64,000 bases of DNA, taken from contig CANGYH010000001.1 of assembly GCA_947458545.1 (NCBI GenBank), positions 1,302,001 through 1,366,000 on the forward strand, written 5' to 3'. A program made the position numbers and the translations under genes. Positions 9,201 to 19,404 of the stretch are shown here, piece after piece (within the stretch, counting starts at the first letter, position 1; the number at the start of each line of letters is the position of its first letter). A model generated the notes under the pieces. It had not been told where the DNA came from. It saw only the letters and a list, made by a program, of their open reading frames with translations, and did no database searches. This DNA is from Cytophagaceae bacterium (lineage in GTDB: Bacteria; Bacteroidota; Bacteroidia; Cytophagales; Flexibacteraceae).

Positions 9201-9667
9201 TCTTGCCGCAAGCGCTCTTGGCTTTGGGTGTAGGCTACCTCGATGATGGACTTGAGAAAGCTGGTTTTGCCGCCGAGGATAGTCGGGGTGGCCTCCAGGC
9301 CTACGTTGCTTTCAGAAAGAAGCTGGGGCGAGTCGTAGAGGTAAAAGCGGATGCGGTTGTAGGGCGAGTAGCCTATAAGCTCTGTGATGCGCACATACTC
9401 AGACTCGGCCAGGGCGATGGCGCGCCGGGCATAGGCCTCGGAGTTACCTGCGTAAAAGACGTCGAAGTGGTTGGAGACCAGGTACTGCCACTGCAACTGC
9501 TGGTACTGTACGCGGTTGCGCCCAAAGCTTTGCTGGGCCATCTGGGCTATGGCCGGGCGGGGCATCGCCAGCAACGCCAGCCATACCAGCCCAAGGGCTG
9601 CCGTCCAGGATTTTGCAGTTCGTACCAAGCTCCGAAAGATAGTTGTGTGGATACGGCAAGAACGCAC
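6275..9667 (-). CDS. Large secreted propeller / outer-membrane barrel protein
   Basis: A 1,130-residue exported protein. After a signal peptide (ending RPAIAQ) comes a domain like the MA-clan peptidase fold (about 50-290): it has SNHFDVFYAG and the second motif MLPEWFTEGAVAYAA, but the expected HExxH helix reads ARGLARSMVYDMM, so it is probably an inactive pseudo-peptidase. A TolB/WD40-like propeller follows (about 305-600; LSPSGRFAAWASHDE, DEADPSLDEDGSTVYY), then a long Pro/Ala/Ser linker (about 615-720) and a C-terminal beta-barrel ending in Phe (YLTLGHDF), as in outer-membrane proteins. Related architectures occur in Bacteroidota with no firm role. The GTG start at 9667 is used here; a TTG at 9628, just after TATCTTTCGGAGC, would give a more compact signal peptide and is a real alternative. 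Confidence 0.82.
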   Translation of the reverse strand: MRSCRIHTTIFRSLVRTAKSWTAALGLVWLALLAMPRPAIAQMAQQSFGRNRVQYQQLQWQYLVSNHFDVFYAGNSEAYARRAIALAESEYVRITELIGYSPYNRIRFYLYDSPQLLSESNVGLEATPTILGGKTSFLKSIIEVAYTQSQERLRQDIARGLARSMVYDMMYGGSFTEAVQNSYLMMLPEWFTEGAVAYAADGWSLDLDNWARDEALAGRMRRLAARQGQEAERLGQSFWAFVADRYGRANVSNILNLTRIIRNEESAIGSTLGVPYGKVVRDWRQNFLTLAEQTQQQLSPLPEDKLMRLRLRAEDEIFGVALSPSGRFAAWASHDEGRTRVGIKDLMTGRQRLLWRQGERHQDTKAVPTSPVAFVGSDKVATVHHRKGQMELLILTVSGKVFERYPLGDIDQVQYLAFSEDGKKGVLVGSDHGQTDLYQINPRSGKVRKLIDDVADEADPSLDEDGSTVYYASTQLAPADTSGATQQARRLAQRWRIYKLDLTGKAKPMRVAQGPGNLFAPYLHPTLGLVALSDQSGALNLMQTDAGQAWPLTSYATSLERVAYAGKGGRAAALVRYDGRTRLLRLDTLQRLPQPEVPESPWREARPLVSVESAIPTSAKAEPAPSPAPSSVNTTPGPTSSPVPQPAQVPTPPSVAQQAPPASGPPAEADPEVDFRRYQFEDEKASLPSPGGASPTTATPPVTVPGLAPPVVRTPTLQEMRNARKLLQKEVYQPPIMIQGPFGAGKKLSSTSVTTSFIVDPFRGWGLIAEAGMADYFENHRFTVRATPFLDLRSALLSADYLYLKHRVDFSAHFRRNSLFFAQDNFAQKNFLYVYQVGASYPVSRSFRVGAYPYVQQTNFYDLFDNTQVGQKSRSYLGGRLELVYDNSFTNSANITTGTKARLMVERNAGLRASNTSWSQLHIDVRHYQRIHKEITLALRGSAGRFLGNAKKQYMVGGMDNWLFNQFADRPEGPDNPLANTGQFSTEGRVDWFFNPFVTNMRGFDYNAMSGPNFVVFNAELRLPLIKYLYKGPIASNFLRNFQIVGFTDVGSAWSGKSLLGRENSINTNVTARPPFVITTVNTRSPFLIGYGAGVRTLMLGYYVKFDFALGQQDFNQLNRRFYLTLGHDF

Positions 9668-9709
9668 CTAAAGGCGATAAAATTCTAGCCTAGGCGCAAA
9701 TAGCAGGCC

Positions 9710-9743
9710 AAAAAAAGCCCTGCTGCTGGAAGGCGGCAGGGCT
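9710..9743 (-). terminator. Rho-independent terminator of gcvP
   Basis: A 12-bp stem (two G-U pairs) closed by a GGAA-type tetraloop, followed on the minus strand by seven T residues. It lies 19 nt beyond the gcvP stop codon and so ends the gcvP transcript before the next minus-strand gene, which must have its own promoter. Confidence 0.85.
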
Positions 9744-9762
9744 GGAAAAGGGCTATCTCAAA

Positions 9763-12642
<2,880 letters not shown>

Positions 12643-12779
12643 GGAAGGGAATTGTGTGGTGGCAGAGATTAGCGCTAACCTGCCTATAGAATAACTGCTT
12701 TTAGCCTTGTGCTGTTCCGGCCCTTCAAATTTAAGTGACTGGGGCGGGCCGCAAGGGCATTTTTCTCTACCTTGCGCAA

Positions 12780-13322
12780 ATGATGCCAGCCCAATTGGCC
12801 GAGCGGCTGCAAGCCCCCATCAGCAAGGCTGAAGCTGGGGCATTGGCAGGGAATTTGCGCACGCGGCCGGCTGAACTTTTACAATTTTTGCCCCTGCTGG
12901 CGTCTGACCAACCCGGGGTTGCCTGGCGCATGGCATGGATTTTGGCTACGTTGGCCGAAAGGCGCTTCCGTCCACCAAAAGGCTATGCCGAGGGGCTAGC
13001 CCAAGCCTTGGCCAAGACGGCAGAGCCTGCTGTGGCAAGGTGCATCGGCAGGGCATTGTTGGCTTTGCCACCGTATGGACATGAGCTGGAAGGTATTGTA
13101 GCAGATGCCTGCCTGGCCTGGCTAGACGATCCGGGCGTTCCGGTTTCAACTGCCTCGATCATGATTGACCTCTACCTAGAGCTTTGCCATCGATACCCAG
13201 AGCTCTGGAGAGAACTTGAACCTCGACTTGAGCGCCTCTCGCGACACGATGGTACAGGCTGGACGGCAACTTTAGGCAAGGCGCGCCGGTTTTACCATTT
13301 GAATTTAGCCCATAAACGCTAG
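12780..13322 (+). CDS. HEAT-like helical repeat protein, unknown
   Basis: About 180 residues, predicted to be almost all alpha-helical, with repeated helix pairs resembling HEAT repeats ([42 protein letters not shown]). Proteins of this size and style occur in Bacteroidota and are sometimes mislabelled as adenylosuccinate lyase; no catalytic motif is visible. An upstream GTG at 12735 is in frame, but the ATG pair at 12780/12783 is preferred because a TACCTTGC promoter-like box lies just before it. It is followed after 3 nt by the next gene, suggesting an operon with 13326 and perhaps hrpB. Confidence 0.7.
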   Translation: MMPAQLAERLQAPISKAEAGALAGNLRTRPAELLQFLPLLASDQPGVAWRMAWILATLAERRFRPPKGYAEGLAQALAKTAEPAVARCIGRALLALPPYGHELEGIVADACLAWLDDPGVPVSTASIMIDLYLELCHRYPELWRELEPRLERLSRHDGTGWTATLGKARRFYHLNLAHKR

Positions 13323-13325
13323 CCC

Positions 13326-14075
13326 GTGCCTGAATCCGATACCCGCCTAGTCCCCATATTACTCGTGGCACCTCGCATCAGCGATGAGGTACGCTTTTGC
13401 CTTGCTCAGATCAGACACGTTGAAGCCGAGCGGCCGGTGTACCTGTTGACATCTGACAAGGCGCCGGTGCCGAAGGGGGTTACATCCATTGCCGTTGAGG
13501 CCTGGGGACTGGCGCCGATTACAGAGGATTTGCCTAACTGGCCCGTGGTGGCGCAGGCGCTGGCCTTGTGCTGCCGACAAAGTGGGGCAGAGGCCGTTTG
13601 GTACTTGGCAGGCCAGACGCTGTTGTTTGACCAACTGGCCTGGGTGGAGCAGCGCCTGGCACAGGTAGAAATTGCCGCAGCCTCTGGCGACGATGGCAGG
13701 CCGACGGCGGTTTATGCCCAGGCCGGGGCGTTGGCCCAGGTACTGGCCACGGTGCCTATGCCAGCCCATGTGGAGGCCGCTGCAGATGCCCTAGAGCTAC
13801 TCTATGAGCCTCTGGAAGCTATCAGCTCTGGGCAGGTGTTTGATACAGGCTTAGACGCTACTGAGGGCTTCCGCTGCGAGGCGGGCAAATCTACCAAGGA
13901 GATTGTTTGGGTGCAGGGCAAGCCTTTCTTTGTGGAGGCCTCGTCGGGCCTAGTGGCAAGGGCCATTACGCTGCATTTGCCGGGGGCGCTGGCCCACAGG
14001 TTGCACCGGTACTATACAGGGCCGGGGATGCTGCTGCATAAGCTAAGAGCTGAGGCCAGGCTTTGGCTGAACTAG
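13326..14075 (+). CDS. Uncharacterised 249-residue protein
   Basis: I do not recognise this protein. It starts with GTG 3 nt after the stop of the helical-repeat gene, so the two are probably translated from one message. The N-terminal part alternates hydrophobic strands and helices (LVPILLVAPRISDEVRFCLAQI, PVYLLTSDKAP), like a Rossmann-type or glycosyltransferase-type fold, but no DxD or glycine-rich motif stands out. The C-terminus is basic (RLHRYYTGPGMLLHKLRAE). No signal peptide or membrane helix is seen, so it is probably cytoplasmic. Confidence 0.62.
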   Translation: MPESDTRLVPILLVAPRISDEVRFCLAQIRHVEAERPVYLLTSDKAPVPKGVTSIAVEAWGLAPITEDLPNWPVVAQALALCCRQSGAEAVWYLAGQTLLFDQLAWVEQRLAQVEIAAASGDDGRPTAVYAQAGALAQVLATVPMPAHVEAAADALELLYEPLEAISSGQVFDTGLDATEGFRCEAGKSTKEIVWVQGKPFFVEASSGLVARAITLHLPGALAHRLHRYYTGPGMLLHKLRAEARLWLN

Positions 14076-14121
14076 GCCAGCCCCCCAAACCATACCCGGC
14101 CATTGGCCGACCTTTGCATAT

Positions 14122-16641
14122 ATGACGACCGCTTTCTGGCAAGCTGCCGGAGACCTGCCCGTGAAGGAGGCCATACCAAAGCTGCAAGATGCCTTGGCTA
14201 AGGCTACTACGGTATTGCTGGAGGCACCGCCTGGCGCTGGTAAATCTACCTTGGTGCCGCTTTGCCTTTTGGATGAGCCATGGCTTGCCGGGCAAAAGAT
14301 CTTGATGCTAGAGCCTCGGCGCCTGGCCACTAAAGCTGTGGCCGCTCGGATGGCACAACTGCTTGGCGAGCCATTGGGGCAGACGGTGGGCTACCGCATT
14401 CGGTTTGAGGCCAAAGTGAGCGCCCAAACCCGCATAGAGGTAGTTACAGAAGGTATCTTGACGCGGATGCTGCAGGACGACAACGCGCTGGAAGGCGTTG
14501 GGACGGTGGTTTTCGATGAGTTCCATGAGCGCAGCTTGCAGGCCGACCTGGCCCTGGCCCTTGCCCGCGAGTGCCAGACCATCTTGCGGCCCGAGCTGCG
14601 GCTGCTGATCATGTCTGCCACGTTGGATGTGGCTGGGCTTTCTGCGTTGCTTGCCGGCAGTGCCGTGGTGCGCAGCCAGGGGCGGATGTATCCGGTGGAG
14701 GTCCGCTACCGGCCGGGCCTGCCCGATGCACCGGTGTGGGGCCAGGTGGCCGCTACCGTACGCGAGGCCCTGCGAGAGTTGCCGACCGGAGACGTCTTAG
14801 CCTTTTTGCCAGGCCAGGCAGAGATTGAGCGCTGCCGGCAAATCTTAGAAGAATCTCTGCCCGATGTGCTGACCTTACCGCTGTACGGAGACCTGCCCTT
14901 TGCAGCCCAGCAGCAGGCGTTGCTGCCCGTGGCTGGCAGACGTAAGGTTGTGCTGGCCACCTCAATTGCCGAAACGTCGCTGACGATCGAAGGCATCGTG
15001 GCGGTGGTGGATGCGGGTGTGGCACGGGTGCCTCGGTTTGACCCACGGTCTGGCTTTACACGGCTGGAGACGGCTCCTATTAGCCAGGATGCCGCCACCC
15101 AGCGTGCAGGCCGTGCCGGGCGTCTGCGGCCGGGGGTTTGCTACCGTCTTTGGGCAGAGGGCACCCATGCCCAGCGCCCGGCGCACCGCACGCCCGAGAT
15201 TTTGGAAGCAGACCTGGCCCCTACCCTGCTAGACCTGGCCGCTTGGGGCCATGCCGATGCCCAAGGCCTGGCCTGGCTGACGCCACCACCCAAGGGCCAC
15301 GTGGCCCAGGCACAAGACATGCTGCAAAGCTTGGGGGCGCTCCAAGGCACCAAGCTGACGGATACGGGCAGGCAAATGCTGCGCCTGCCCACCCACCCGC
15401 GCCTGGCCCACCTGCTGTTGGAGGGGGCTAAGCGGGGCTGGCATAGCCTGGCCGCCCAACTGGCTGCCTTGCTGGAGGAGCGCGACCCGCTGGCCAGCCA
15501 AGGCCGTCTTTCAGCCGATATTATGGACAGGCTCGATGTGCTCCAACAGCGCCGAGGCGCAGACCGGGGCACCCTTGACCGTATAGAGCGCCTGGCGCGG
15601 GAGTGGGAGCGGCAACTGAGCCGTCTGCATGGCATGCCCGCTGCGGTTAGCCTCTCGGTGGCCGACCAGGCCTACGCCGCCGGGGCCCTTCTGGCCGCTG
15701 CATACCCAGAGCGCGTAGCCCAGCAGCGACAAGGGCCAAGCTACAAAATGGCCAACGGCCGCACCGCCCGCCTGCCCGACCAAGACCCTTTGCAGCGGGA
15801 GCCCTGGCTGGCCATTGCCCATCTGGACGGTGGTGTGGGCGAAGGTCGCATTTATCTGGCTGCGCCGCTGGACCCCGAAGTACTATTGCCCCTGGCCACC
15901 CCGACCGACAACCTAAGCTGGGACGAGCGACAGGGCCGCCTGCTGGCCCAACGCGAATGGCGCTATGGCAACCTGGTGATAGCGGCCAAACCTTTGGCAG
16001 AGGTAGATGCCGACGCAAAAGCGGCCGTGCTTTGCCAGGCCGTGCGCCAGGCAGGGCTGGGTCTGCTCGGTTGGGACGATACCGCCCGCGCCTGGCAAGC
16101 CCGCGTAATGAGCCTACGGCACTGGCACCCGGCAGAGGGCTGGCCCGATGTATCTGACGAGGGACTGCTGGCCAGCCTGGAGACCTGGCTGGGGCCATAC
16201 CTTGGCCCGGTGCGCAAGGCAGAAGACTTTGCACGGCTGCCCATATTGAGCCTTGCCCAGGCCTTGCTGCCCTGGCCCCTCCCCCAGCAGCTTGATGAGC
16301 GCGCCCCCAAGACGGTAACGGTGCCTACAGGGAGCCAGATCGCCCTGCAATATCAAGCCGATGGGGCAGCCCCAATTTTGGCCGTGCGGTTGCAAGAGCT
16401 GTTTGGGCAGGCCGATACGCCAACCGTCGATAACGGGCGGCGGCCGGTGCTGCTGCATTTGCTGAGCCCCGGCTACCGGCCGGTGCAGGTTACGGGTAGC
16501 CTGGCCTCTTTCTGGGCCAATACCTATGCCGATGTGCGCAAAGACTTGCGCGGGCGCTATCCTAAGCATTATTGGCCAGACAATCCGATGGAGGCCCAGG
16601 CTGTACGCGGCACCAAAAAGCAAAACGGCATAACAGGTTAA
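14122..16641 (+). CDS. hrpB: ATP-dependent helicase HrpB
   Basis: An 839-residue DExH-box helicase of the HrpB family, thought to act on RNA; the cellular role in bacteria is poorly defined. Walker A (APPGAGKST, about residue 34), the DEFHER box (about 133), SATLD (about 164) and the QRAGRAGR motif VI are all visible, followed by the HA2/OB-like region and the C-terminal HrpB-specific domain. The length matches the family. The ATG lies only 5 nt after a GACCTTTG box, hinting at a leaderless mRNA. It is the last gene of a plus-strand group with two unknown proteins. Confidence 0.96.
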   Translation: MTTAFWQAAGDLPVKEAIPKLQDALAKATTVLLEAPPGAGKSTLVPLCLLDEPWLAGQKILMLEPRRLATKAVAARMAQLLGEPLGQTVGYRIRFEAKVSAQTRIEVVTEGILTRMLQDDNALEGVGTVVFDEFHERSLQADLALALARECQTILRPELRLLIMSATLDVAGLSALLAGSAVVRSQGRMYPVEVRYRPGLPDAPVWGQVAATVREALRELPTGDVLAFLPGQAEIERCRQILEESLPDVLTLPLYGDLPFAAQQQALLPVAGRRKVVLATSIAETSLTIEGIVAVVDAGVARVPRFDPRSGFTRLETAPISQDAATQRAGRAGRLRPGVCYRLWAEGTHAQRPAHRTPEILEADLAPTLLDLAAWGHADAQGLAWLTPPPKGHVAQAQDMLQSLGALQGTKLTDTGRQMLRLPTHPRLAHLLLEGAKRGWHSLAAQLAALLEERDPLASQGRLSADIMDRLDVLQQRRGADRGTLDRIERLAREWERQLSRLHGMPAAVSLSVADQAYAAGALLAAAYPERVAQQRQGPSYKMANGRTARLPDQDPLQREPWLAIAHLDGGVGEGRIYLAAPLDPEVLLPLATPTDNLSWDERQGRLLAQREWRYGNLVIAAKPLAEVDADAKAAVLCQAVRQAGLGLLGWDDTARAWQARVMSLRHWHPAEGWPDVSDEGLLASLETWLGPYLGPVRKAEDFARLPILSLAQALLPWPLPQQLDERAPKTVTVPTGSQIALQYQADGAAPILAVRLQELFGQADTPTVDNGRRPVLLHLLSPGYRPVQVTGSLASFWANTYADVRKDLRGRYPKHYWPDNPMEAQAVRGTKKQNGITG

Positions 16642-16660
16642 GGGTGCGGCGAGGGGCAAT

Positions 16661-16693
16661 AAAAAAAGCCTTCGCACTTAAGGCGAAGGCTTT
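16661..16693 (-). terminator. Terminator after tRNA-Leu (bidirectional hairpin)
   Basis: AAAGCCTTCGC and GCGAAGGCTTT form a perfect 11-bp stem with a 7-nt loop. On the minus strand it is followed by a T7 run, as expected for the end of the tRNA-Lys/tRNA-Leu transcript. On the plus strand it may also stop hrpB, although only three T residues follow there. Confidence 0.85.
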
Positions 16694-16704
16694 ATGACTA
16701 TCAG

Positions 16705-16788
16705 TGCCCAGGACTGGACTCGAACCAGCACCCCGAAACCGGGACTACCCCCTCAAAGTAGCGTGTCTACCAATTTCACCACCTGGGC
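16705..16788 (-). tRNA. tRNA-Leu (anticodon GAG)
   Basis: Read on the minus strand, the acceptor stem is GCCCAGG / CCTGGGC with discriminator A. It has a long variable arm, T-loop GGTTCGAGTCC, and a 7-nt anticodon loop TTGAGGG giving anticodon GAG, which reads CUC/CUU. The 3' CCA is not encoded (CTG follows). The class II size of 84 nt fits tRNA-Leu. It lies 78 nt downstream of tRNA-Lys. Confidence 0.95.
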
Positions 16789-16820
16789 GGGGGAGAGCGT
16801 CAACCCGTTTAGAAGAAGAA

Positions 16821-16840
16821 GCCCTTACCGAGGTAAGGGC
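16821..16840 (-). terminator. Hairpin between the two tRNAs
   Basis: GCCCTTACC and GGTAAGGGC form a perfect 9-bp stem with a 2-nt loop. On the minus strand it is followed by a T-rich but interrupted tract (TTCTTCTTCT). It could be a partial terminator or processing signal between tRNA-Lys and tRNA-Leu. Confidence 0.45.
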
Positions 16841-16866
16841 AGCTGCTTCGTTTCGTGTTAACCTCG

Positions 16867-16939
16867 TGAACCCTCTGGGGCTCGAACCCAGGACCCCAAC
16901 ATTAAAAGTGTTGTGCTCTACCGACTGAGCTAAGAGTTC
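16867..16939 (-). tRNA. tRNA-Lys (anticodon TTT)
   Basis: The minus-strand sequence folds into a standard 73-nt cloverleaf with acceptor GAACTCT / AGGGTTC, D-arm TAGCTCAGTCGGTAGAGCA, anticodon loop CTTTTAA (anticodon TTT) and T-arm GGGTTCGAGCCC. The discriminator is A and the CCA is not encoded. It is the upstream member of a two-tRNA group. Confidence 0.96.
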
Positions 16940-16987
16940 AGCGCATCTTTCCAACTTTTTAAGCTACCTTTTGGGTGGCCCGCTGGC

Positions 16988-16995
16988 TAGATTTG
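16988..16995 (+). promoter_or_regulatory. -7 promoter box (TAGATTTG) of the BatE-like gene
   Basis: An exact match to the Bacteroidota -7 consensus TAnnTTTG, 38 nt before the ATG at 17034 and in the gap between the divergent tRNA genes and this gene. A TTG 14 nt upstream is closer than the usual -33 spacing, so only the -7 box is confident. Confidence 0.55.
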
Positions 16996-17033
16996 CGGGT
17001 GCAAAAGTAAGCCCGGCGCAACGGTTGTAGCAA

Positions 17034-17807
17034 ATGAAGACCCCATTTTTTTTAGACTTTGCCGCAACTAACCGTCTGCTTGGGCTGCTGGCCGTGTTGG
17101 TGGGGGCGACACTTACACCCGGCCTGCCTGGATTTGCCGTGCCCGACAGGGTGGCGGCCATACGCCAGATGGAGGAAGCAGACAGGGCCTACAAGGCCAA
17201 TCGCTTTGACGAGGCGCTGCCCATTTACCGCCGCCTGCTGGAGCAAGAGCGGGTGACAAGCCCGCGCATGCTGAGCCGGCTGGCGCTCATAGAAGAGACG
17301 CGTGGCAAGGTACCCCAAACGCTCTATTACCTCAACCTGCTCTATACCCTAACGCCAGACGACGCCGTGCGCACGCGCATGGAAAGCCTGGCCCGCCAGT
17401 ACCAGTTAGAGGGCTACGACATGGACGAGTGGGACTTTTTCCGCAAGCTGCTGCGGCGGTTTGCGCCCCATTTGTTTGGGTTCTTTTGCTTGGGGGTAGC
17501 CATTTTGGTTGGCATACTTTGGTATAGGCGGTACAGAGGCAAGCCATTACGCCTGCTGCCGCTGGCCATTTTGTTGCTGCTTGGGCTGGCGTCGGCAGTA
17601 CTCAATCTTAATTACCGATACGGCAAGGCCATTGTGATAGAGGGTAAGGCGGCTTTGATGGAAGATCCGTCGGCAGCCAGCCATCTGCAGGCATTGGTGC
17701 CGGCAGGCACCCGCCTTACCGTATTGGGCGAAACCGAGGCTTGGATGCGGGTGGTTTACAAAGACAAGCAGGGATTTGTGAGCCGCAATGTGGTATGGTA
17801 CTTCTAG
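17034..17807 (+). CDS. BatE-like TPR and SH3-domain membrane protein
   Basis: A 257-residue protein with an N-terminal signal or anchor segment (LLGLLAVLVGATL), two or three TPR-type helices (about 40-120; ADRAYKANRFDEALPIYRRLLE), two transmembrane helices (about 145-165 and 175-192) and a C-terminal bacterial SH3-like domain (about 198-257; LVPAGTRLTVLGE, WMRVVYKDKQGFVSRNVVWYF). This order is that of BatE proteins from the Bat operons of Bacteroidota, but no batABCD genes are next to it, so the role is inferred from architecture only. It is followed by pyrR after 42 nt. Confidence 0.78.
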   Translation: MKTPFFLDFAATNRLLGLLAVLVGATLTPGLPGFAVPDRVAAIRQMEEADRAYKANRFDEALPIYRRLLEQERVTSPRMLSRLALIEETRGKVPQTLYYLNLLYTLTPDDAVRTRMESLARQYQLEGYDMDEWDFFRKLLRRFAPHLFGFFCLGVAILVGILWYRRYRGKPLRLLPLAILLLLGLASAVLNLNYRYGKAIVIEGKAALMEDPSAASHLQALVPAGTRLTVLGETEAWMRVVYKDKQGFVSRNVVWYF

Positions 17808-17849
17808 ACCAAGCTTGGCCCGGGGCCATCGTCTATCTTTACCGGCACC

Positions 17850-18377
17850 ATGGCAGAGCGTAAGCTTTTGGTTGCCGGCAGCCGCCTGGCCCTCACCTTA
17901 GAGCGGCTGGCGCTGCAATTGGCAGAAAACCCCGATGCGCTGGCCGATTTGTGCCTGATTGGGCTGCAACCCAGGGGCATCTACGTTTCAGACCGCATCC
18001 ACCGGCTCTTGGAGGCCGAAACAGGGCGAGCCATCCCTTACGGTAAGCTGGACATCACCTTTTTTAGAGATGATATCCGCGGCCGGGGCGACGTCTTACG
18101 GGCCAACCAGACGGATATCCGCTTTAGCACTGAGGGTAAGCGCATCGTGCTGATAGACGATGTACTCTATACAGGCAGATCTGTACGGGCAGCCTTAGAC
18201 GCCATTACGGCCTTTGGCCGCCCTGCCTGCGTAGAGCTGCTGGTGCTGGTAAGCCGGCGCTACACGCAAGAGTTGCCCATTGCCCCCACCTATGTGGGCA
18301 TGGAGGTGGACTCTGTCCGCGGCCAGCGTGTGGTGGTAGATTGGGCCGACGAGGCCGTTTATCTGATAGAAAACTAA
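17850..18377 (+). CDS. pyrR: PyrR pyrimidine regulator / uracil phosphoribosyltransferase
   Basis: A 175-residue PRTase-fold protein of the PyrR family. The PRPP-binding motif VLIDDVLYTGRSV is intact, and LDITFFRDDI and RGQRVVVDWADE are family signatures. In other bacteria PyrR binds pyr mRNA to cause attenuation and also has weak uracil phosphoribosyltransferase activity. No clear anti-terminator/terminator pair is visible upstream, so the regulatory mode here is open. A TATCTTTA box sits 8 nt before the ATG. The pyrB start is only 3 nt after the stop, making a pyrR-pyrB operon. Confidence 0.95.
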   Translation: MAERKLLVAGSRLALTLERLALQLAENPDALADLCLIGLQPRGIYVSDRIHRLLEAETGRAIPYGKLDITFFRDDIRGRGDVLRANQTDIRFSTEGKRIVLIDDVLYTGRSVRAALDAITAFGRPACVELLVLVSRRYTQELPIAPTYVGMEVDSVRGQRVVVDWADEAVYLIEN

Positions 18378-18380
18378 CCT

Positions 18381-19334
18381 ATGCCCCTAGCTGCACCACA
18401 CCTGACCGGCATCCGAGGTTTATCGACGGAAGATATCGAGCTAATACTGGAGACGGCCGTAGAGTTTAAGGACGTGCTGCAGCGGCCTGTCAAAAAAGTG
18501 CCGGCCCTGCGAGATTGTACGATTGCTAACCTCTTCTTTGAGAACAGTACTCGGACGCGCCTGAGCTTTGAGCTGGCGCAGAAACGGCTCTCGGCCGATA
18601 CCATCACTTTTGCGGCAGCGCAGAGTTCGGTAAAAAAAGGAGAAACGCTGCTAGATACGGTACGCAACATTTTGGCCATGAAGGTGGACATGGTCGTGAT
18701 TCGCCACGAGCATAGCGGGGTACCTCACTGGCTCTCGGGCAAGATTAAGGCCCGTGTCATCAACGCTGGCGACGGCTTGCAGGAGCATCCTACCCAGGCC
18801 TTGCTGGATGCCTTTACGCTGCTGGAGCGCTTTGGCTCGCTGCGGGGGCTGCGGGTGGCCATCGTGGGCGACATTGCCCACAGCCGGGTGGCTAAGTCTA
18901 ATCTGGAGCTTTTGCGGCGCATGGGTGCCGAGGTGCGGGTTTATGGGCCTACGGTGTTTATGCCAAGCGGCTTGCAAGAGGCTTTTGGCGTGCCAAAGCC
19001 CAGCCCCCGCGTGGCCGACGCTTTGGCCTGGGCAGATGCTGTGATGGTGCTCCGCATCCAATTGGAGCGAATGGATACCAAGTATTTTGAACCTCACGAG
19101 TACCGCAGCCTGTACGGCATAACGCGTGCACGCTACGAGGCAGCCCCGCAGAAGCCGGTGATTATGCACCCCGGGCCCATCAACCGCGGCGTAGAACTGT
19201 CGTCGGACATGGCAGATCTGGAAGGCAAGAGCCTGATACTAGACCAGGTAGAGAACGGCGTGGCCGTGCGGATGGCGGTGATGTTCTTACTGGGCAGTAA
19301 GGGTGCCTTGCAGGCCCCTACCCCTATGTATTGA
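18381..19334 (+). CDS. pyrB: Aspartate carbamoyltransferase, catalytic chain
   Basis: A 317-residue ATCase catalytic subunit that joins carbamoyl phosphate and aspartate in pyrimidine synthesis. The carbamoyl-phosphate motif FFENSTRTRLSFELA (about residues 52-66), the HPTQALLDAFT motif and the HPGPINRGVE motif near the C-terminus are intact. It is co-transcribed with pyrR. No regulatory chain gene pyrI is adjacent, so it may act as the simple trimer or with an unlinked PyrI or PyrC. A hairpin terminator follows. Confidence 0.97.
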   Translation: MPLAAPHLTGIRGLSTEDIELILETAVEFKDVLQRPVKKVPALRDCTIANLFFENSTRTRLSFELAQKRLSADTITFAAAQSSVKKGETLLDTVRNILAMKVDMVVIRHEHSGVPHWLSGKIKARVINAGDGLQEHPTQALLDAFTLLERFGSLRGLRVAIVGDIAHSRVAKSNLELLRRMGAEVRVYGPTVFMPSGLQEAFGVPKPSPRVADALAWADAVMVLRIQLERMDTKYFEPHEYRSLYGITRARYEAAPQKPVIMHPGPINRGVELSSDMADLEGKSLILDQVENGVAVRMAVMFLLGSKGALQAPTPMY

Positions 19335-19355
19335 CAGGCACGGCTTACTTACGCA

Positions 19356-19390
19356 AAGAGCGCCCCCTGTATGTGAGGCGCTCTTCGTTT
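19356..19390 (+). terminator. Terminator between pyrB and the TPR gene
   Basis: AAGAGCGCC and GGCGCTCTT make a 9-bp perfect stem with a 12-nt loop, followed by CGTTT on the plus strand. The gap separates convergent genes (pyrB and the TPR protein), so the hairpin may serve both. The T-tract is short. Confidence 0.65.
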
Positions 19391-19404
19391 AATGGACTGA
19401 CCTC

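Noticed and set aside
16704-16954. Open frames across the tRNA-Leu/tRNA-Lys region on both strands
   Set aside because: They are reading frames through the two tRNA genes; translations repeat tRNA sequence and have no protein features.
19356-19390. PyrR-dependent attenuator
   Set aside because: The hairpin lies after pyrB, not before the operon, so it is a transcription end and not an attenuator.
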